Notes under the pieces: generated by a model
Told to the model about the DNA's origin: nothing
The model's input: the letters and a program-made list of their open reading frames with translations, nothing else
The model's database searches: none
Program-made: the position numbers and the translations under genes
Origin: Mariprofundaceae bacterium
GTDB taxonomy: Bacteria > Pseudomonadota > Zetaproteobacteria > Mariprofundales > Mariprofundaceae
Assembly: GCA_015488115.1 (NCBI GenBank)
Contig: WFOK01000029.1
Coordinates: forward strand, 1 to 58,351
Length of the DNA stretch: 58,351 bases
Direction: 5' to 3'
Shown: positions 39,265 to 49,115 of the stretch, in pieces
How the letters are laid out: each line of letters begins with the position of its first letter
How positions within the stretch are numbered: the stretch's first letter is position 1

Positions 39265-40515
39265 ATGTCTGCATGGGTGCCCGGCTTGCATGTCACGGGG
39301 GTTGCTGCTGACTTGCTTCCCGGCGGGGAGGTCGTGGTTCGTGCGGATGAAGGAAATGTGCTGGTTCGGGGAGGGCTGCCGCATGAGGAGCTCGAGATCT
39401 GCTTGACGGGGAGGCGACGCGGGGCTTGGCGGGGGCGCCTTGTCAGGGTGCTACGCGCCTCCACATCGCGCGTCGTTCCATGTTGTCCAGTGGCTGATCG
39501 ATGCGGCGGCTGCGCGCTTCAACATTGTGACCCTGCAGAGCAGTCGGCATGGAAGTCGCAATGGGTACGCAAGGCGTTTGCTCCCTGGATTCAGGGCGCA
39601 ACTGAATGGAGGTCGTGTGATTCCATCCATGCCGGTATCAGGCGGCGACGGGTGCGCTGGCATGTCGGTCACGATGACAAAGGCAGCTATCTGGGCTTTC
39701 GGGTTCATGCAGGCCATCAGGTCATCCGCCAGTCGGATTGCCCTGCAGTCATGCCTGAGCTTGTGAGTTTGCGCCGGAGCATAGAGTCGCGTATCCCGGA
39801 TGGCGTCAAGTCCGTGCAGGTGACAGTTTTGCACGATGGCGTCCACTTGGTCTGGGAGTCCGAGCAGCCCGTTGAACCGCTCGATGGTCTCGGAGTAAAC
39901 CAGTGGTGGCGGCGGGGAAGCAGGTCGCGGCCCTTGGGCGGGGTTCGAACCCTGCACGATTGTGTTCCGGCGGGAGGGCAGCGAATCCTGCTGGCCATAG
40001 GCCCCGATGCCTTCGTGCAGGGAGAAGGGATTGGCAATGTCGAGCTTGTGTCGCAGATTCAGGCATGGCTTCCCGATGATTGTCGATTGATCGCGGATCT
40101 TTTCTGCGGTGCAGGAAACCTGTCGCTTCCGGCTGCCGTCGCCAAGAAAGCCGAGGTTGTGGGGGCCGAGATCAATGGTGGTAGTCTTCGCGACGCCGCA
40201 TACAATGCGCGTCGCCTGAATGTGCAGGCTCGTTTTCTGGAGGCCGACCTTTTTGGGGATTTCAAGAGCGAGCCCTTTGCAGGCGCGGATGTGATGATCA
40301 TCGATCCGCCGCGCAAGGGCTGCCGTCAGGTATGCCGCATGCTTCCGAGAATGATGCCGCGCCGGGTGATCCTGGTCTCCTGTGACAGCGCATCGGCGGG
40401 TAGGGATGCGGCCCTGCTGCATGAGGCTGGTTATCGATTGCATGCGGTGCGGGCGCTGGATCTGTTTCCATGGTCGGGACATGTCGAGGCCATGAGCCTA
40501 TGGCTTCCCGCCTGA
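39265..40515 (+). CDS. RNA (uracil-5-)-methyltransferase, TrmA/RlmC/RlmD family
   Basis: A 416-aa SAM-dependent enzyme that methylates C5 of a uridine in rRNA or tRNA. The N-terminal TRAM-like region carries GGLPHEELEI; an Fe-S cluster motif is in CPVADRCGGCALQHC; the SAM site is LIADLFCGAGNLSLPAA; DPPRKGC and the catalytic VSCDSASAGRDAALL are at the C-terminus. Target base is undecided between RlmD-type and related paralogues. The stop overlaps the start of the next lipoprotein gene by 16 nt. Confidence 0.9.
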   Translation: MSAWVPGLHVTGVAADLLPGGEVVVRADEGNVLVRGGLPHEELEICLTGRRRGAWRGRLVRVLRASTSRVVPCCPVADRCGGCALQHCDPAEQSAWKSQWVRKAFAPWIQGATEWRSCDSIHAGIRRRRVRWHVGHDDKGSYLGFRVHAGHQVIRQSDCPAVMPELVSLRRSIESRIPDGVKSVQVTVLHDGVHLVWESEQPVEPLDGLGVNQWWRRGSRSRPLGGVRTLHDCVPAGGQRILLAIGPDAFVQGEGIGNVELVSQIQAWLPDDCRLIADLFCGAGNLSLPAAVAKKAEVVGAEINGGSLRDAAYNARRLNVQARFLEADLFGDFKSEPFAGADVMIIDPPRKGCRQVCRMLPRMMPRRVILVSCDSASAGRDAALLHEAGYRLHAVRALDLFPWSGHVEAMSLWLPA

Positions 40516-42050
40516 TTCTTTTCATGTTGCTCGGGGTTCTTGCCGCCTGCGGTCAGCCGGGAGAGCAGGAGTCTCGTGTCTTGACCATCGGCATGGCCCA
40601 GATGCCAGCGACTCTTGATCCAAGGTATGCGACGGATGCCTATTCGGTCAGGGTTCAGGAACTGATACACCGAGGGCTCGTGCGTTTGGATGAGCATTTT
40701 CGGGCGGTTCCCGACCTTGCCGAGGCATGGGAGCACCCTTCGAGACAAAGCATTCGCTTCCATTTGCGGCATGGTATCCGCTTTCATGACGGCAAGGAGC
40801 TTACGGCCAAGGATGTGGCAGCAACCCTGAAGGCGGTCTGTGACCCGGCCATGGGCAGCCCCTTGAGAAGCGGATTGCAGTCCGTGAACCGGATTGTCGT
40901 GGAAGACACATACACGTTACGGCTGGATCTCTCACGGCCGGATGCCGCGCTGCTTGCACATCTGAACCTGGGTATTTTGCCGGAAGCGTTGGCCTTGGCG
41001 CCGCAACAGGCGCGTTCAACGACGGGGTGTGGCGCCTACCGGGTCGGGGAATGGACGGATGCTCGCGGGTTGAAGTTGGAGCCAGCCTTTCGGAAGGAGC
41101 TGTACACGCTGCGTTTTCTGCGCGTCAAGGACCCTGTGACGCGTGTTTTGAAGCTCGTCAGAGGCGAACTCGATCTGGTTCAGAATGATTTGCCCATTCA
41201 TCTGATCCCTTTTCTCAGACGTCACAAGGCGATAACGGTTCGCCGGATGCCCTCAACGACATTCAGTTATCTCGGGCTCAACCTGCGCGATCCCCATTTG
41301 AAGGATGTTCGGGTTCGGCAGGCCCTGGCCTTAGCCATCGACAGGGAAAAGCTGAGGCGGGGTCTGATGGCCGGCATGCCCCGACTGGCAGAAACTGTGC
41401 TTCCGCCAGGACATTGGGCCGCAGCCCCGCTTCCCGCAACAGGGCATGATCCGGAAAGAGCCGAGAGACTTCTTGATGAGGCGGGTCTCCGCAGGGGGGA
41501 GGGTGGTGTCCGGTTCCGCCTGACTTATCGAACGAGCACGGATCCACTGCGCATGCGTCTGGCTGTGGCGATTGCGTCGATGTGGAAGCGAATCGGCGTT
41601 GAGACCCGCATCGAATCAATGGAATGGGGCGGATTCTATGCCCGCATCAGGCAGGGGGATTTTCAGGTTTATGCTTTGTCTTGGGTGGGCATCGTTGATC
41701 CCGACGTGTATCGCTGGATACTCCATTCGTCGATGTGGCCGCCCAAGGGGGCGAATCGGGGATGTTTCGCCGATCCAGAGGTGGATGCGTGGCTGGATCA
41801 GGCGGCCCGAGCCATCAATGCGGATGAACGCCGGCGATGGTATCTGCTTGTCCAGCGGAAAATGCATGAGGCCTATGTCTATATCCCGCTCTGGTATGAG
41901 GCGGTCGTGGTTGCGGCAGGTAAGCGGGCCAGCGCTTTCAGGCCTAGATCCGACGGCAGTCTGCTCGGTCTGCTGGAGCTGACTCAACCTCCTGCTTTTG
42001 GATCCAACAGGCTGTCCAGATCCGGAATCACGCCATCGAAGACGTGGTGA
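40500..42050 (+). CDS. ABC-type peptide substrate-binding lipoprotein (family 5)
   Basis: A 516-aa periplasmic binding protein of the DppA/OppA family. A lipoprotein signal ends in LLGVLAAC (lipobox), so mature residue 1 would be acylated Cys. Family features: MPATLDPRYATDAYSVRVQE, GIRFHDGKELTAKDVAATL, LRDPHLKDVRVRQALALAID. No permease or ATPase genes are adjacent, so it is an orphan; a partner transporter may be elsewhere. Start ATG 40500 overlaps the methyltransferase. The last 67 nt overlap convergent dapF. Confidence 0.9.
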   Translation: MASRLILFMLLGVLAACGQPGEQESRVLTIGMAQMPATLDPRYATDAYSVRVQELIHRGLVRLDEHFRAVPDLAEAWEHPSRQSIRFHLRHGIRFHDGKELTAKDVAATLKAVCDPAMGSPLRSGLQSVNRIVVEDTYTLRLDLSRPDAALLAHLNLGILPEALALAPQQARSTTGCGAYRVGEWTDARGLKLEPAFRKELYTLRFLRVKDPVTRVLKLVRGELDLVQNDLPIHLIPFLRRHKAITVRRMPSTTFSYLGLNLRDPHLKDVRVRQALALAIDREKLRRGLMAGMPRLAETVLPPGHWAAAPLPATGHDPERAERLLDEAGLRRGEGGVRFRLTYRTSTDPLRMRLAVAIASMWKRIGVETRIESMEWGGFYARIRQGDFQVYALSWVGIVDPDVYRWILHSSMWPPKGANRGCFADPEVDAWLDQAARAINADERRRWYLLVQRKMHEAYVYIPLWYEAVVVAAGKRASAFRPRSDGSLLGLLELTQPPAFGSNRLSRSGITPSKTW

Positions 42051-42733
42051 ACCTCGCCTTCAAGCCAAAGAGCGTCGGATGAGCCATGCACGAGTACGCG
42101 TCCTCCCGGCATCTCGATGGTCAAGGGGCGCACGTGTCCTTCTCTGCGCCAGACGGCTACAGCCGTGGCGCAGGCCCCAGAGCCGCAGGCCAGGGTTCTT
42201 CCCGCACCGCGCTCAATGATGTCGATCCACACGTGATCTTCGATCTGGGCCGACACCAACTCGATGTTTCTGTCTTCGGGCAAGGGCTCCGTGGCCTCAA
42301 AGACCACGCGATGCATGTTGCCGAGGTCAATGTCCGTATGCTTGTCCGTTTCCTCGAGGATCACTGCCTGGCCCATCATGACCCGGATGCCAGCCTCGCC
42401 CTGTTCCACCTCGACCGTACGATCTTCAAGCTCGATGCCTATCGGTGCAGGGATGCCATGCTTCATCAGCCAGAAGCCGGCGCATCGCAGGCCATTGCCG
42501 CAGTTCGCCGCTGTTGATCCGTCATTGTTGAAGATACGCATGCGAACATCGCATCGTCGGCCTTTTTCCAGGACAAGAATCTGATCGCATCCAATACCGA
42601 AGCGTCGTTGGGCTAGGGCACGAACGAGATCTTCCGACCAGAGGATCCGGTGCTCGCCCCGGAGATGCCTCTGATCCACGAGCACGAAATCATTGCCTTG
42701 GGCTTGCATCTTGGCGAAGGACAGCGCATTCAT
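41984..42733 (-). CDS. dapF: Diaminopimelate epimerase
   Basis: A 249-aa PLP-independent epimerase making meso-diaminopimelate for lysine and peptidoglycan. The two catalytic cysteines lie in [10 protein letters not shown] and [10 protein letters not shown]. The N-terminal [13 protein letters not shown] is typical. Last gene of the leftward dapE-queF-dapF operon; its start overlaps the queF stop by 4 nt. It is slightly shorter than the usual 270-280 residues. Confidence 0.96.
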   Translation of the reverse strand: MNALSFAKMQAQGNDFVLVDQRHLRGEHRILWSEDLVRALAQRRFGIGCDQILVLEKGRRCDVRMRIFNNDGSTAANCGNGLRCAGFWLMKHGIPAPIGIELEDRTVEVEQGEAGIRVMMGQAVILEETDKHTDIDLGNMHRVVFEATEPLPEDRNIELVSAQIEDHVWIDIIERGAGRTLACGSGACATAVAVWRREGHVRPLTIEMPGGRVLVHGSSDALWLEGEVHHVFDGVIPDLDSLLDPKAGG

Positions 42734-43113
42734 GGGCGGTCCTTGTGGTACTCAACCTCAACCGTCGTGTAAATGCCACCGCGGACATTGAAGATTGCGG
42801 TGATCTTTAGATAGCGTGGATGCAGGACGCGGATCAGGTCGTCGGCGATTTGGTTGGTCACTGCCTCGTGGAAATGGCCTTCGTTGCGGAAGCTCCAGTA
42901 ATAAAGCTTCAGCGATTTCAGCTCGACACATAGCTGGTCGGGTACGTAATCCAGTTTGATCTCGGCAAAATCCGGCTGCCCGGTTTTGGGGCAGAGGCAG
43001 GTGAATTCCGGAGAGTCGATGCGGATGTGGTAATCCCGCTCCGGATTGGGGTTGGGAAACGTGTCGAGTTCGCGCGAAGGCGCATTGCGTTTGCTGCCAA
43101 GTTTTTCTGTCAT
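42730..43113 (-). CDS. queF: NADPH-dependent 7-cyano-7-deazaguanine reductase (short type)
   Basis: A 127-aa enzyme reducing preQ0 to preQ1 in queuosine synthesis. The catalytic Cys is in [16 protein letters not shown], the family motif [16 protein letters not shown] and HEAVTNQI follow. It is the unimodular class, as in Bacillus. GAGGTG precedes the ATG at 43113, which overlaps the dapE stop. It sits between two diaminopimelate genes. Confidence 0.96.
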   Translation of the reverse strand: MTEKLGSKRNAPSRELDTFPNPNPERDYHIRIDSPEFTCLCPKTGQPDFAEIKLDYVPDQLCVELKSLKLYYWSFRNEGHFHEAVTNQIADDLIRVLHPRYLKITAIFNVRGGIYTTVEVEYHKDRP

Positions 43114-44240
43114 CCGTTCACCTCGAAATCTCGGATCAGGGTTGCATAGATGGCCGACAATGCTGCCAGCTCCTCCAGCGCCACGCATTCGCCGATCTGG
43201 TGGATGGTGGAATTGGTCAGGCCGATTTCGGCAACAGCCACGCCGGCCTTGGCAAGGAAGCGCCCATCGGAGGTGCCACCGCCGGTGTCCAGCCGAGGCT
43301 CAGTTCCCACGGCCTCGCGGATGGCCCGGGTCACGCCATCAAGGAAGGGGCCATCCGCCGTGGAGAAAGCCTCGGCCACACGGTCGAATTTCAGTTCCAC
43401 ATGAACTCCGTTGCAGGCCTTTCGGATCATGGATTCAATCTCATCGGCCGTATTGGCCGGATTGTAACGGATGTCGAGCAAGGCATCGCAATGACCGGGA
43501 ATCACATTGCTGGCGCCAGTACCGCCGTTGAGGTTGGTAATCTGGCAAGTGGTTGGCGGAAAGCCCGGAGCCGGCTTTCCCCAGTCGAGGCCGATGACCC
43601 GTAGAAGGGCTGGGATAGCCCGATGAATGGCATTGTCGGCATCCTGGGGGTAAGCCGAATGGCCCTGTTTGCCGCCGAAACGGATTCGAATCTGCAGGAC
43701 GCCGCGGCGCCCGCGGCGAACGGTGTCGCCGACGCTGTGCTGGGACGAGGGCTCTCCGACAACGGCTGCATCTGGAAGCATGCCCTGACGCTGCAGATGA
43801 TCGACGAGGTGGACCGTGCCATCAATCGATTCACCTTCCTCGTCGGAGGTGATCAGCAATTGCATCGATGGCAAGGGGACACCATCGCGCAGCAGTCGCA
43901 TGGTCGCCGCAAGCCAGCAAGCAATGCCGCCCTTCATGTCCTGGGCACCTCTCCCGTGAAGCATGCCGTTTTCCACAACGGCCGCGAAGGGGTCATGCGG
44001 CCAATCGATCAGTGGACCGGTCGGGACGACATCCGTGTGCCCTGCGAAGGCAAGGCAGCCCGCTCGTTCGCCCTGTCGCAGAAAGATGCTGTTCGTAACG
44101 CCTCCGCGGTCGATGCGGATGCGCTGGAAGCCGTATGGCTGTAACAGGGCCTCGATATAGTCCTGGCATCCTCCATCTTCCGGGGTTACCGAAGGTCGAC
44201 GAATCAATTCGGCGGCGATTTCCAGCGCAAGATCCAACAT
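43110..44240 (-). CDS. dapE: Succinyl-diaminopimelate desuccinylase
   Basis: A 376-aa zinc hydrolase of the M20 family in the succinylase branch of lysine/DAP synthesis. Metal ligands are visible in [31 protein letters not shown] and [26 protein letters not shown] opens the catalytic domain, and [11 protein letters not shown] marks the dimerisation region. First gene of the dapE-queF-dapF operon, divergent from the tetR gene over about 105 nt. Confidence 0.96.
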   Translation of the reverse strand: MLDLALEIAAELIRRPSVTPEDGGCQDYIEALLQPYGFQRIRIDRGGVTNSIFLRQGERAGCLAFAGHTDVVPTGPLIDWPHDPFAAVVENGMLHGRGAQDMKGGIACWLAATMRLLRDGVPLPSMQLLITSDEEGESIDGTVHLVDHLQRQGMLPDAAVVGEPSSQHSVGDTVRRGRRGVLQIRIRFGGKQGHSAYPQDADNAIHRAIPALLRVIGLDWGKPAPGFPPTTCQITNLNGGTGASNVIPGHCDALLDIRYNPANTADEIESMIRKACNGVHVELKFDRVAEAFSTADGPFLDGVTRAIREAVGTEPRLDTGGGTSDGRFLAKAGVAVAEIGLTNSTIHQIGECVALEELAALSAIYATLIRDFEVNG

Positions 44241-44291
44241 GCCGGCAGGCTAGCGCGGACATTGCCGGAATGCAGCCGTCATTCGTCAGGC

Positions 44292-44336
44292 TTGACATTC
44301 AGGCTCGAGGGCTGAAAAACTACCGACCGTTCGGTA
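44292..44336 (+). promoter_or_regulatory. Promoter and TetR-type operator of efflux operon
   Basis: TTGACA at 44292-44297 is a perfect -35 box. At 44321-44336 lies a palindrome TACCGA-CCGT-TCGGTA covering the expected -10/start region, 11 nt before the tetR ATG. Operators of this shape are usual for TetR-family repressors, so the encoded repressor likely controls itself and the following pump genes. The -10 box is weak (AAAACT). Confidence 0.65.
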
Positions 44337-44347
44337 AGGAGGCTGAC

Positions 44348-44974
44348 ATGGGCGATGGTTTGGTTCGAGAAGGGCGTGAGCGCGTTCTTGAGGCAGCAGA
44401 GCAGCTATTTGCGGAACGTGGCTTCGCTGGAACATCGGTGCAACAGATCGCAGAGATGGCAGGGGTTTCAAAGGCGACGATTTTTCATCATTTTGAGAAC
44501 AAGCAGGCCCTGTACTGCGCGGTCGTCGAACGTGTCTGTGCGGGGACACGTCATGCGTTGGAGACCCTGCTTTCCGATGAGCACGGTCAGGCCCTGGATC
44601 AGTTACGAGCTTATCGGCGTCAGGACATGGAGGAAATGCTTACGCATGCCCGCGTCGTCCGCCTGATCCTGCGCGAGCTGACAATGGGGGAGGACGCGCA
44701 GGCCAAGGCGCTCGTCGATCAAGTGTTCGGTCAGCATTATCTGAGACTGAAGGCTCTGGTGATCCGTGCCCAGCGCGAGGGGATGCTGCGCGAGGATATC
44801 GATGCTGGTGTTCAGGCCGTGGCGGTGGCCAGTATCAATATCTTCCTGTTTCTGGTCTGGCCGGTTCTGCGACACTTACCGGAGTCGCCGTTTCATGACC
44901 TGTGCCGGTCGGGAGACAGCCTTTTCGAGCTTCTTTTGCAGGGCATGCGGGCTGAAGGACGGAGGACGTCATGA
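44348..44974 (+). CDS. TetR/AcrR-family transcriptional regulator
   Basis: A 208-aa repressor. The N-terminal helix-turn-helix reads VLEAAEQLFAERGFAGTSVQ then IAEMAGVSKATIFHHFENKQ, the TetR signature; the rest is a ligand-binding helical domain with no recognisable ligand. AAGGAGG precedes the ATG. It is upstream of and overlaps (ATGA) the efflux adaptor gene, and a palindromic operator lies before it, pointing to local autoregulation by pump substrates. Confidence 0.92.
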   Translation: MGDGLVREGRERVLEAAEQLFAERGFAGTSVQQIAEMAGVSKATIFHHFENKQALYCAVVERVCAGTRHALETLLSDEHGQALDQLRAYRRQDMEEMLTHARVVRLILRELTMGEDAQAKALVDQVFGQHYLRLKALVIRAQREGMLREDIDAGVQAVAVASINIFLFLVWPVLRHLPESPFHDLCRSGDSLFELLLQGMRAEGRRTS

Positions 44975-46053
44975 GGAGCCGGCCCCTGCTTGTCGCCATT
45001 GCCGTTTCATCAATGCTGTTGCTTGCCGCCTGTGATCGGGCCGAGGCACCTGCTTCCCGGCAAGCGGCCGTGCGGGTGACGACAGGACAGCCGGAACGAC
45101 TTGATATCCCCATCATTGAGCATGTCGTCGGCAGGATCGAGCAGACAGGGTTTGCGACACTGGCCGCGGAAGTGGCTGGCCGCATCACGGCTGTGGACGT
45201 TGAGGCAGGTGATCCGGTGGAGCAAGGGCAGCTTCTCGTTCGCATTGACGACCGGGACTATCGCTCAGCCGTGATTCGTGCGGAAAGCCGGTATGCCAGC
45301 CTGAAGGCTCAGTGGGCAGCGCAAAAGCGCCTGGTGAAGCGTCTCCGGCAGTTGCTACCGCAGCATTTCGTCACCAAAACCCGACTGGATGAGGCTCAGG
45401 CCCGTCTGACGCAGCTAGCGCAATCACTGCGGGCAGCCCAGGCCGTGCTGGCCCAGGCCCGCCATAATCTTGATCGCACACAGCTGAGAGCTCCATTTGC
45501 AGGTCGTATCCAGGCACGCTTCGTGTCTGCAGGCGATTTTATTGGGGTCGGTAAGCCATTGCTCAGTCTGTCGAGTTCGGCTGGCATGCATGCAAGGCTG
45601 CCGTTTCCGGAAACCCTGGCGGCGCGGATTCGCATCGGTCAACGGGTTCTGATGCATCGAAGCGACTCAAACGAGACGGTTGAAGGCAACATCAGCGAAC
45701 TCACTCCCCGCATCGATACACGAACTGGCTCATTTGTTGCCCGGGTGGATCTGCCTGCGGACAAGATCGATGCGCTGTGGCGCGCTGGGGGGAGCGTCGA
45801 GGCGGATGTGATCATCGAGACGCATCCAAATGCCGTGGTCGTGCCCGAGGCCGCCCTTGTGTTGCGACCCTCCGGCTATGTGGTCTATGTGATTGTGGAT
45901 GGCATCGCCCATGAACGGTCCGTGAAACCGGGTACGTTCCTCGACGGGAGGGTCGAAATTCTTCGTGGTCTGAGGGGTGATGAACGGATTGTCCTCGATG
46001 GCGCAGCCTATTTGAGTGATGGCGCCCGCGTCCAGGAGACAGGCGAGGCATGA
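44971..46053 (+). CDS. RND efflux periplasmic adaptor (lipoprotein)
   Basis: A 360-aa membrane-fusion protein. The signal peptide ends with LLLAAC, a lipobox. The biotinyl-lipoyl part GRITAVDVEAGDPVEQGQLLVRI (split around residues 70-92), a helical hairpin (about 100-165) and the matching lipoyl half TQLRAPFAGRIQARFVSAGD are seen. It links the RND pump to an outer membrane channel. Both ends overlap neighbours by 4 nt. Confidence 0.92.
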   Translation: MRSRPLLVAIAVSSMLLLAACDRAEAPASRQAAVRVTTGQPERLDIPIIEHVVGRIEQTGFATLAAEVAGRITAVDVEAGDPVEQGQLLVRIDDRDYRSAVIRAESRYASLKAQWAAQKRLVKRLRQLLPQHFVTKTRLDEAQARLTQLAQSLRAAQAVLAQARHNLDRTQLRAPFAGRIQARFVSAGDFIGVGKPLLSLSSSAGMHARLPFPETLAARIRIGQRVLMHRSDSNETVEGNISELTPRIDTRTGSFVARVDLPADKIDALWRAGGSVEADVIIETHPNAVVVPEAALVLRPSGYVVYVIVDGIAHERSVKPGTFLDGRVEILRGLRGDERIVLDGAAYLSDGARVQETGEA

Positions 46054-49000
46054 ACCTGCCAGAACTTTCCATTCGTCGGCACGTGCTGGCCTGGATGATC
46101 TCCGGCGTGCTGGTGCTCTTCGGGCTGATCGCCTATCAGCGGATCGGTGTCGACCGCTTTCCCGTCGTGGACTTTCCGATGGTGTCGGTGACGACGATTC
46201 AGGCCGGCGCAGACCCGGAGATTGTCGATGCCTCAATGACCTCGATCATCGAGGAAAAGGTCAACAGCGTGCCAGGAATCGAACATGTGGTGTCATATTC
46301 GTCGCCCGGGGTTTCCGTCGTCACGATCCAGTTCAAGCTGTCCAAGGATATCGACATAGCGTTCAACGAGGTTCAGGCCAAGATCAACCAGGTGTTGCGC
46401 GATCTTCCGACGGGCATTGACCCCCCCATCGTGGCCAAGGTCGAGATTGGCGCCGAACCGATCATGTGGCTGAGCTTGAGCGGCGATCGGACGCTGGTGC
46501 AACTCAACCAGTATGCGCGCAACGTGATCAAGAAGCGACTGGAGAACATCAGCGGCGTGGGCGAGATCCGCATCGGCGGAGAGCGGCGGCGTACGGTTCG
46601 GGTATGGCTCGACCTTGATCGCATGCAGGCCTTCGGCATCGGGATACCTGATGTCATCGCGGCATTCCATCGGGGGCACGTTCAGTTTCCTGGCGGATTC
46701 CTGACCGATCGAGCCCGAGAATACATGATCAAACTGGACATGGAGTTCCACGACTTGCGGCTGCTTCGACGGCTGGTCGTGGGAGCTGGCAGCAACGGTA
46801 CCGTGCATCTGGAGGATATCGCCACGATTGAAGACGGTCTGGCTGATTTCCGCCAGTTGGCGCGGTTCAATGGCGAGCCCGCCGTGGGACTGGGTATTGT
46901 GAAGGTTACAGGCGCCAACGTCGTGGCCATTGTTGACGAGGTCAAGCGCCGGCTGCGCGAGGAAATCCTGCCGCAATTGCCGCCTGGCATGCATCTGGAC
47001 ATTGCCTCGAACGATGCCGATATCGTGAGGGGCATTGTGGATGGGCTGAAAGAGCATCTGCTCGAATCGGTGATCCTGGCGACACTGATCGTGCTGGCTT
47101 TTTTGCGGAATGTCCGGGCCACATTGATTGTCTCGACGGCAATTCCCGTTTCGATGCTGGCCTCGATCGCGGTGGCTTATTTCTTCGGTTTTACACTGAA
47201 TTTGATGAGCCTGCTCGCGCTTCTGTTACTGATTGGCGTGGTTGTTGACGATGCCATCGTCGTACTGGAGAACATTTATCGTCATCGCGAACAGGGGCTG
47301 GCCAAAACCGCACGCGAGGCTGCGCTCAATGGCAGTCGGCAGGTCTCGTTTGCGGTGATGGCGGCCAGCCTGACCCTGGTTTCGATCTTCGCGCCGGTCA
47401 TTTTCATGGAGGGTATGGTTGGGCGCTTTTTCAATGCATTTGCCGTGACCGTGACCTTTGGCGTGCTCGCCTCCTTGCTGGTCGCACTGACCCTGGTGCC
47501 GATGCTATGTTCGCGCTATTTGAGCATCGAGGAAAACCCGGGGCGGGTGCTCCGTATGTTGGAGCGAATCTTTGCCGCCATGGACCGAATCTATCGACAG
47601 AGCTTGGACTGGGTGCTCGCCCATCGCTGGAAGACGCTTGGTCTGGCCGTGGCCATTTTTGTTGCAAGCACGTCACTTTTTGGCGTCATCGGCAAGGGTT
47701 TCGTGCCAAAGGAAGACGAGGGGCGCTTTATGATTCTGTTCAAGTTGCCGCTTGGCGCCTCCATACACGACAGCGATCGCAAACTGGCCGAGATCGAGGC
47801 CGTCTTGAGACAGGATGAGGATATTACAAGCTATTTCTCTACAATTGGCTCTGGTGCATTGGGCAAGGTCAATCAGGGCATCGTCCATGTGCGTCTGAAG
47901 CCGAAAGGCGAACGTCTGCGCAGGCAATGGGAAATTCGAGCCGAGATTCAGGAAAAGCTGGACCGGATCCCCGGCCTTCGTGCCTTTGCGGTCAAGGTGC
48001 CGATTATCGGAGGCGGACAGCGCGGTGAGCCGCTGCAGTTCTCGATTGTCGGCCCGAACCTTGAAAAGGTGGCCCGGCTATCGAAGGAAATGAAGCGTCA
48101 GTTGGACCGGATGCCGGGCATGGGCAAGCTGGACCTCGATCTGCAGCTTGATCTGCCTGAATTGCGCCTGATCGTGGATCGGGAGCGGGCTGCCCGGCTG
48201 GGACTGGCACCGGCGACCGTTGCACAGGCTGCCGCCGTCTTGGTCAGTGGTCTTGATGTGGCCAAATACAATGATGATCCCGGGGACGGGCGTCGCTATG
48301 ATATTCGTCTGCAGGCAAGGCCGGGATTCCTGTCGCATCCAGGCGATCTTGCCCGCATTCATCTCAAGACGCCGGCGGGAGAACTGGTGCGGCTGGACAC
48401 GGTGGCATCCTGGCAGCCCGGCCTGGGACCGGCGACGGTCGCGAAGATGGATCTCCGTTATGCAGGCATGTTCTTTTCCTCGCCGAGAATGCCGTTGGGC
48501 AATGCCATTGACATCGTCAATGCGATGGCCGAGGAGATGCTTCCACCGGGATACCGGGTCGTTTATACGGGACAGGCCTCCGAGTTCAAGAAAACGGCCA
48601 GAAACATGCTGTTTGCCTTTGTCGTTGCCATGATTCTCGTGTTCATGGTTCAGGCCAGCCAGTTCAATTCATTCGCTCAGCCCTGGGTGCTGATTCTGGC
48701 CCAGCCGATGGCTATTGCCGGAGCAATGGCCCTGCTTGTCGCCACTGGCCAAACCCTGAACATTTTCTCGATGATCGGGTTGGTTCTGCTCGTGGGGCTG
48801 GTGGCGAAGAATTCGATCCTGCTTGTGGATCTGACCAACCAGTTCCGGAGCGAGGGCTTGAGCATCGATGAGGCGCTGAAGAAGGCATGTCCGATTCGGA
48901 TGCGTCCGGTGTTGATGACCTCATTGACGGTGATCTTTGCAATGGTGCCGACTGCTCTCGGGCTTGGCTCGGGAAGTGAAATGACCGTGCCAATGGCTGT

Positions 49001-49115
49001 TGCGGTCATCGGTGGCATGTTGTCTTCAACGTTGTTGACATTGGCCGTCGTCCCGGCTGCATACTCGTTGCTCGAGCATGCCTTGCATCGCGGCGGTGCG
49101 AAGGAGGGCGAATGA
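46050..49115 (+). CDS. RND family efflux transporter permease (AcrB/MdtB-like)
   Basis: A 1021-aa inner-membrane proton antiporter with 12 predicted helices and two large periplasmic loops. N-terminal LSIRRHVLAWMISGVLVLFG and FPVVDFPMVSV are typical; helix 4 carries the proton-relay pair VVVDDAIVVLENIYRH; the second half has GLVLLVGLVAKNSILLVDL. Full-length HAE-type pump, more like MdtB/MexF-relatives than heavy-metal CusA types. Exports hydrophobic or amphipathic compounds; substrate unknown. Overlaps both adaptor and TolC genes by 4 nt. Confidence 0.94.
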   Translation: MNLPELSIRRHVLAWMISGVLVLFGLIAYQRIGVDRFPVVDFPMVSVTTIQAGADPEIVDASMTSIIEEKVNSVPGIEHVVSYSSPGVSVVTIQFKLSKDIDIAFNEVQAKINQVLRDLPTGIDPPIVAKVEIGAEPIMWLSLSGDRTLVQLNQYARNVIKKRLENISGVGEIRIGGERRRTVRVWLDLDRMQAFGIGIPDVIAAFHRGHVQFPGGFLTDRAREYMIKLDMEFHDLRLLRRLVVGAGSNGTVHLEDIATIEDGLADFRQLARFNGEPAVGLGIVKVTGANVVAIVDEVKRRLREEILPQLPPGMHLDIASNDADIVRGIVDGLKEHLLESVILATLIVLAFLRNVRATLIVSTAIPVSMLASIAVAYFFGFTLNLMSLLALLLLIGVVVDDAIVVLENIYRHREQGLAKTAREAALNGSRQVSFAVMAASLTLVSIFAPVIFMEGMVGRFFNAFAVTVTFGVLASLLVALTLVPMLCSRYLSIEENPGRVLRMLERIFAAMDRIYRQSLDWVLAHRWKTLGLAVAIFVASTSLFGVIGKGFVPKEDEGRFMILFKLPLGASIHDSDRKLAEIEAVLRQDEDITSYFSTIGSGALGKVNQGIVHVRLKPKGERLRRQWEIRAEIQEKLDRIPGLRAFAVKVPIIGGGQRGEPLQFSIVGPNLEKVARLSKEMKRQLDRMPGMGKLDLDLQLDLPELRLIVDRERAARLGLAPATVAQAAAVLVSGLDVAKYNDDPGDGRRYDIRLQARPGFLSHPGDLARIHLKTPAGELVRLDTVASWQPGLGPATVAKMDLRYAGMFFSSPRMPLGNAIDIVNAMAEEMLPPGYRVVYTGQASEFKKTARNMLFAFVVAMILVFMVQASQFNSFAQPWVLILAQPMAIAGAMALLVATGQTLNIFSMIGLVLLVGLVAKNSILLVDLTNQFRSEGLSIDEALKKACPIRMRPVLMTSLTVIFAMVPTALGLGSGSEMTVPMAVAVIGGMLSSTLLTLAVVPAAYSLLEHALHRGGAKEGE

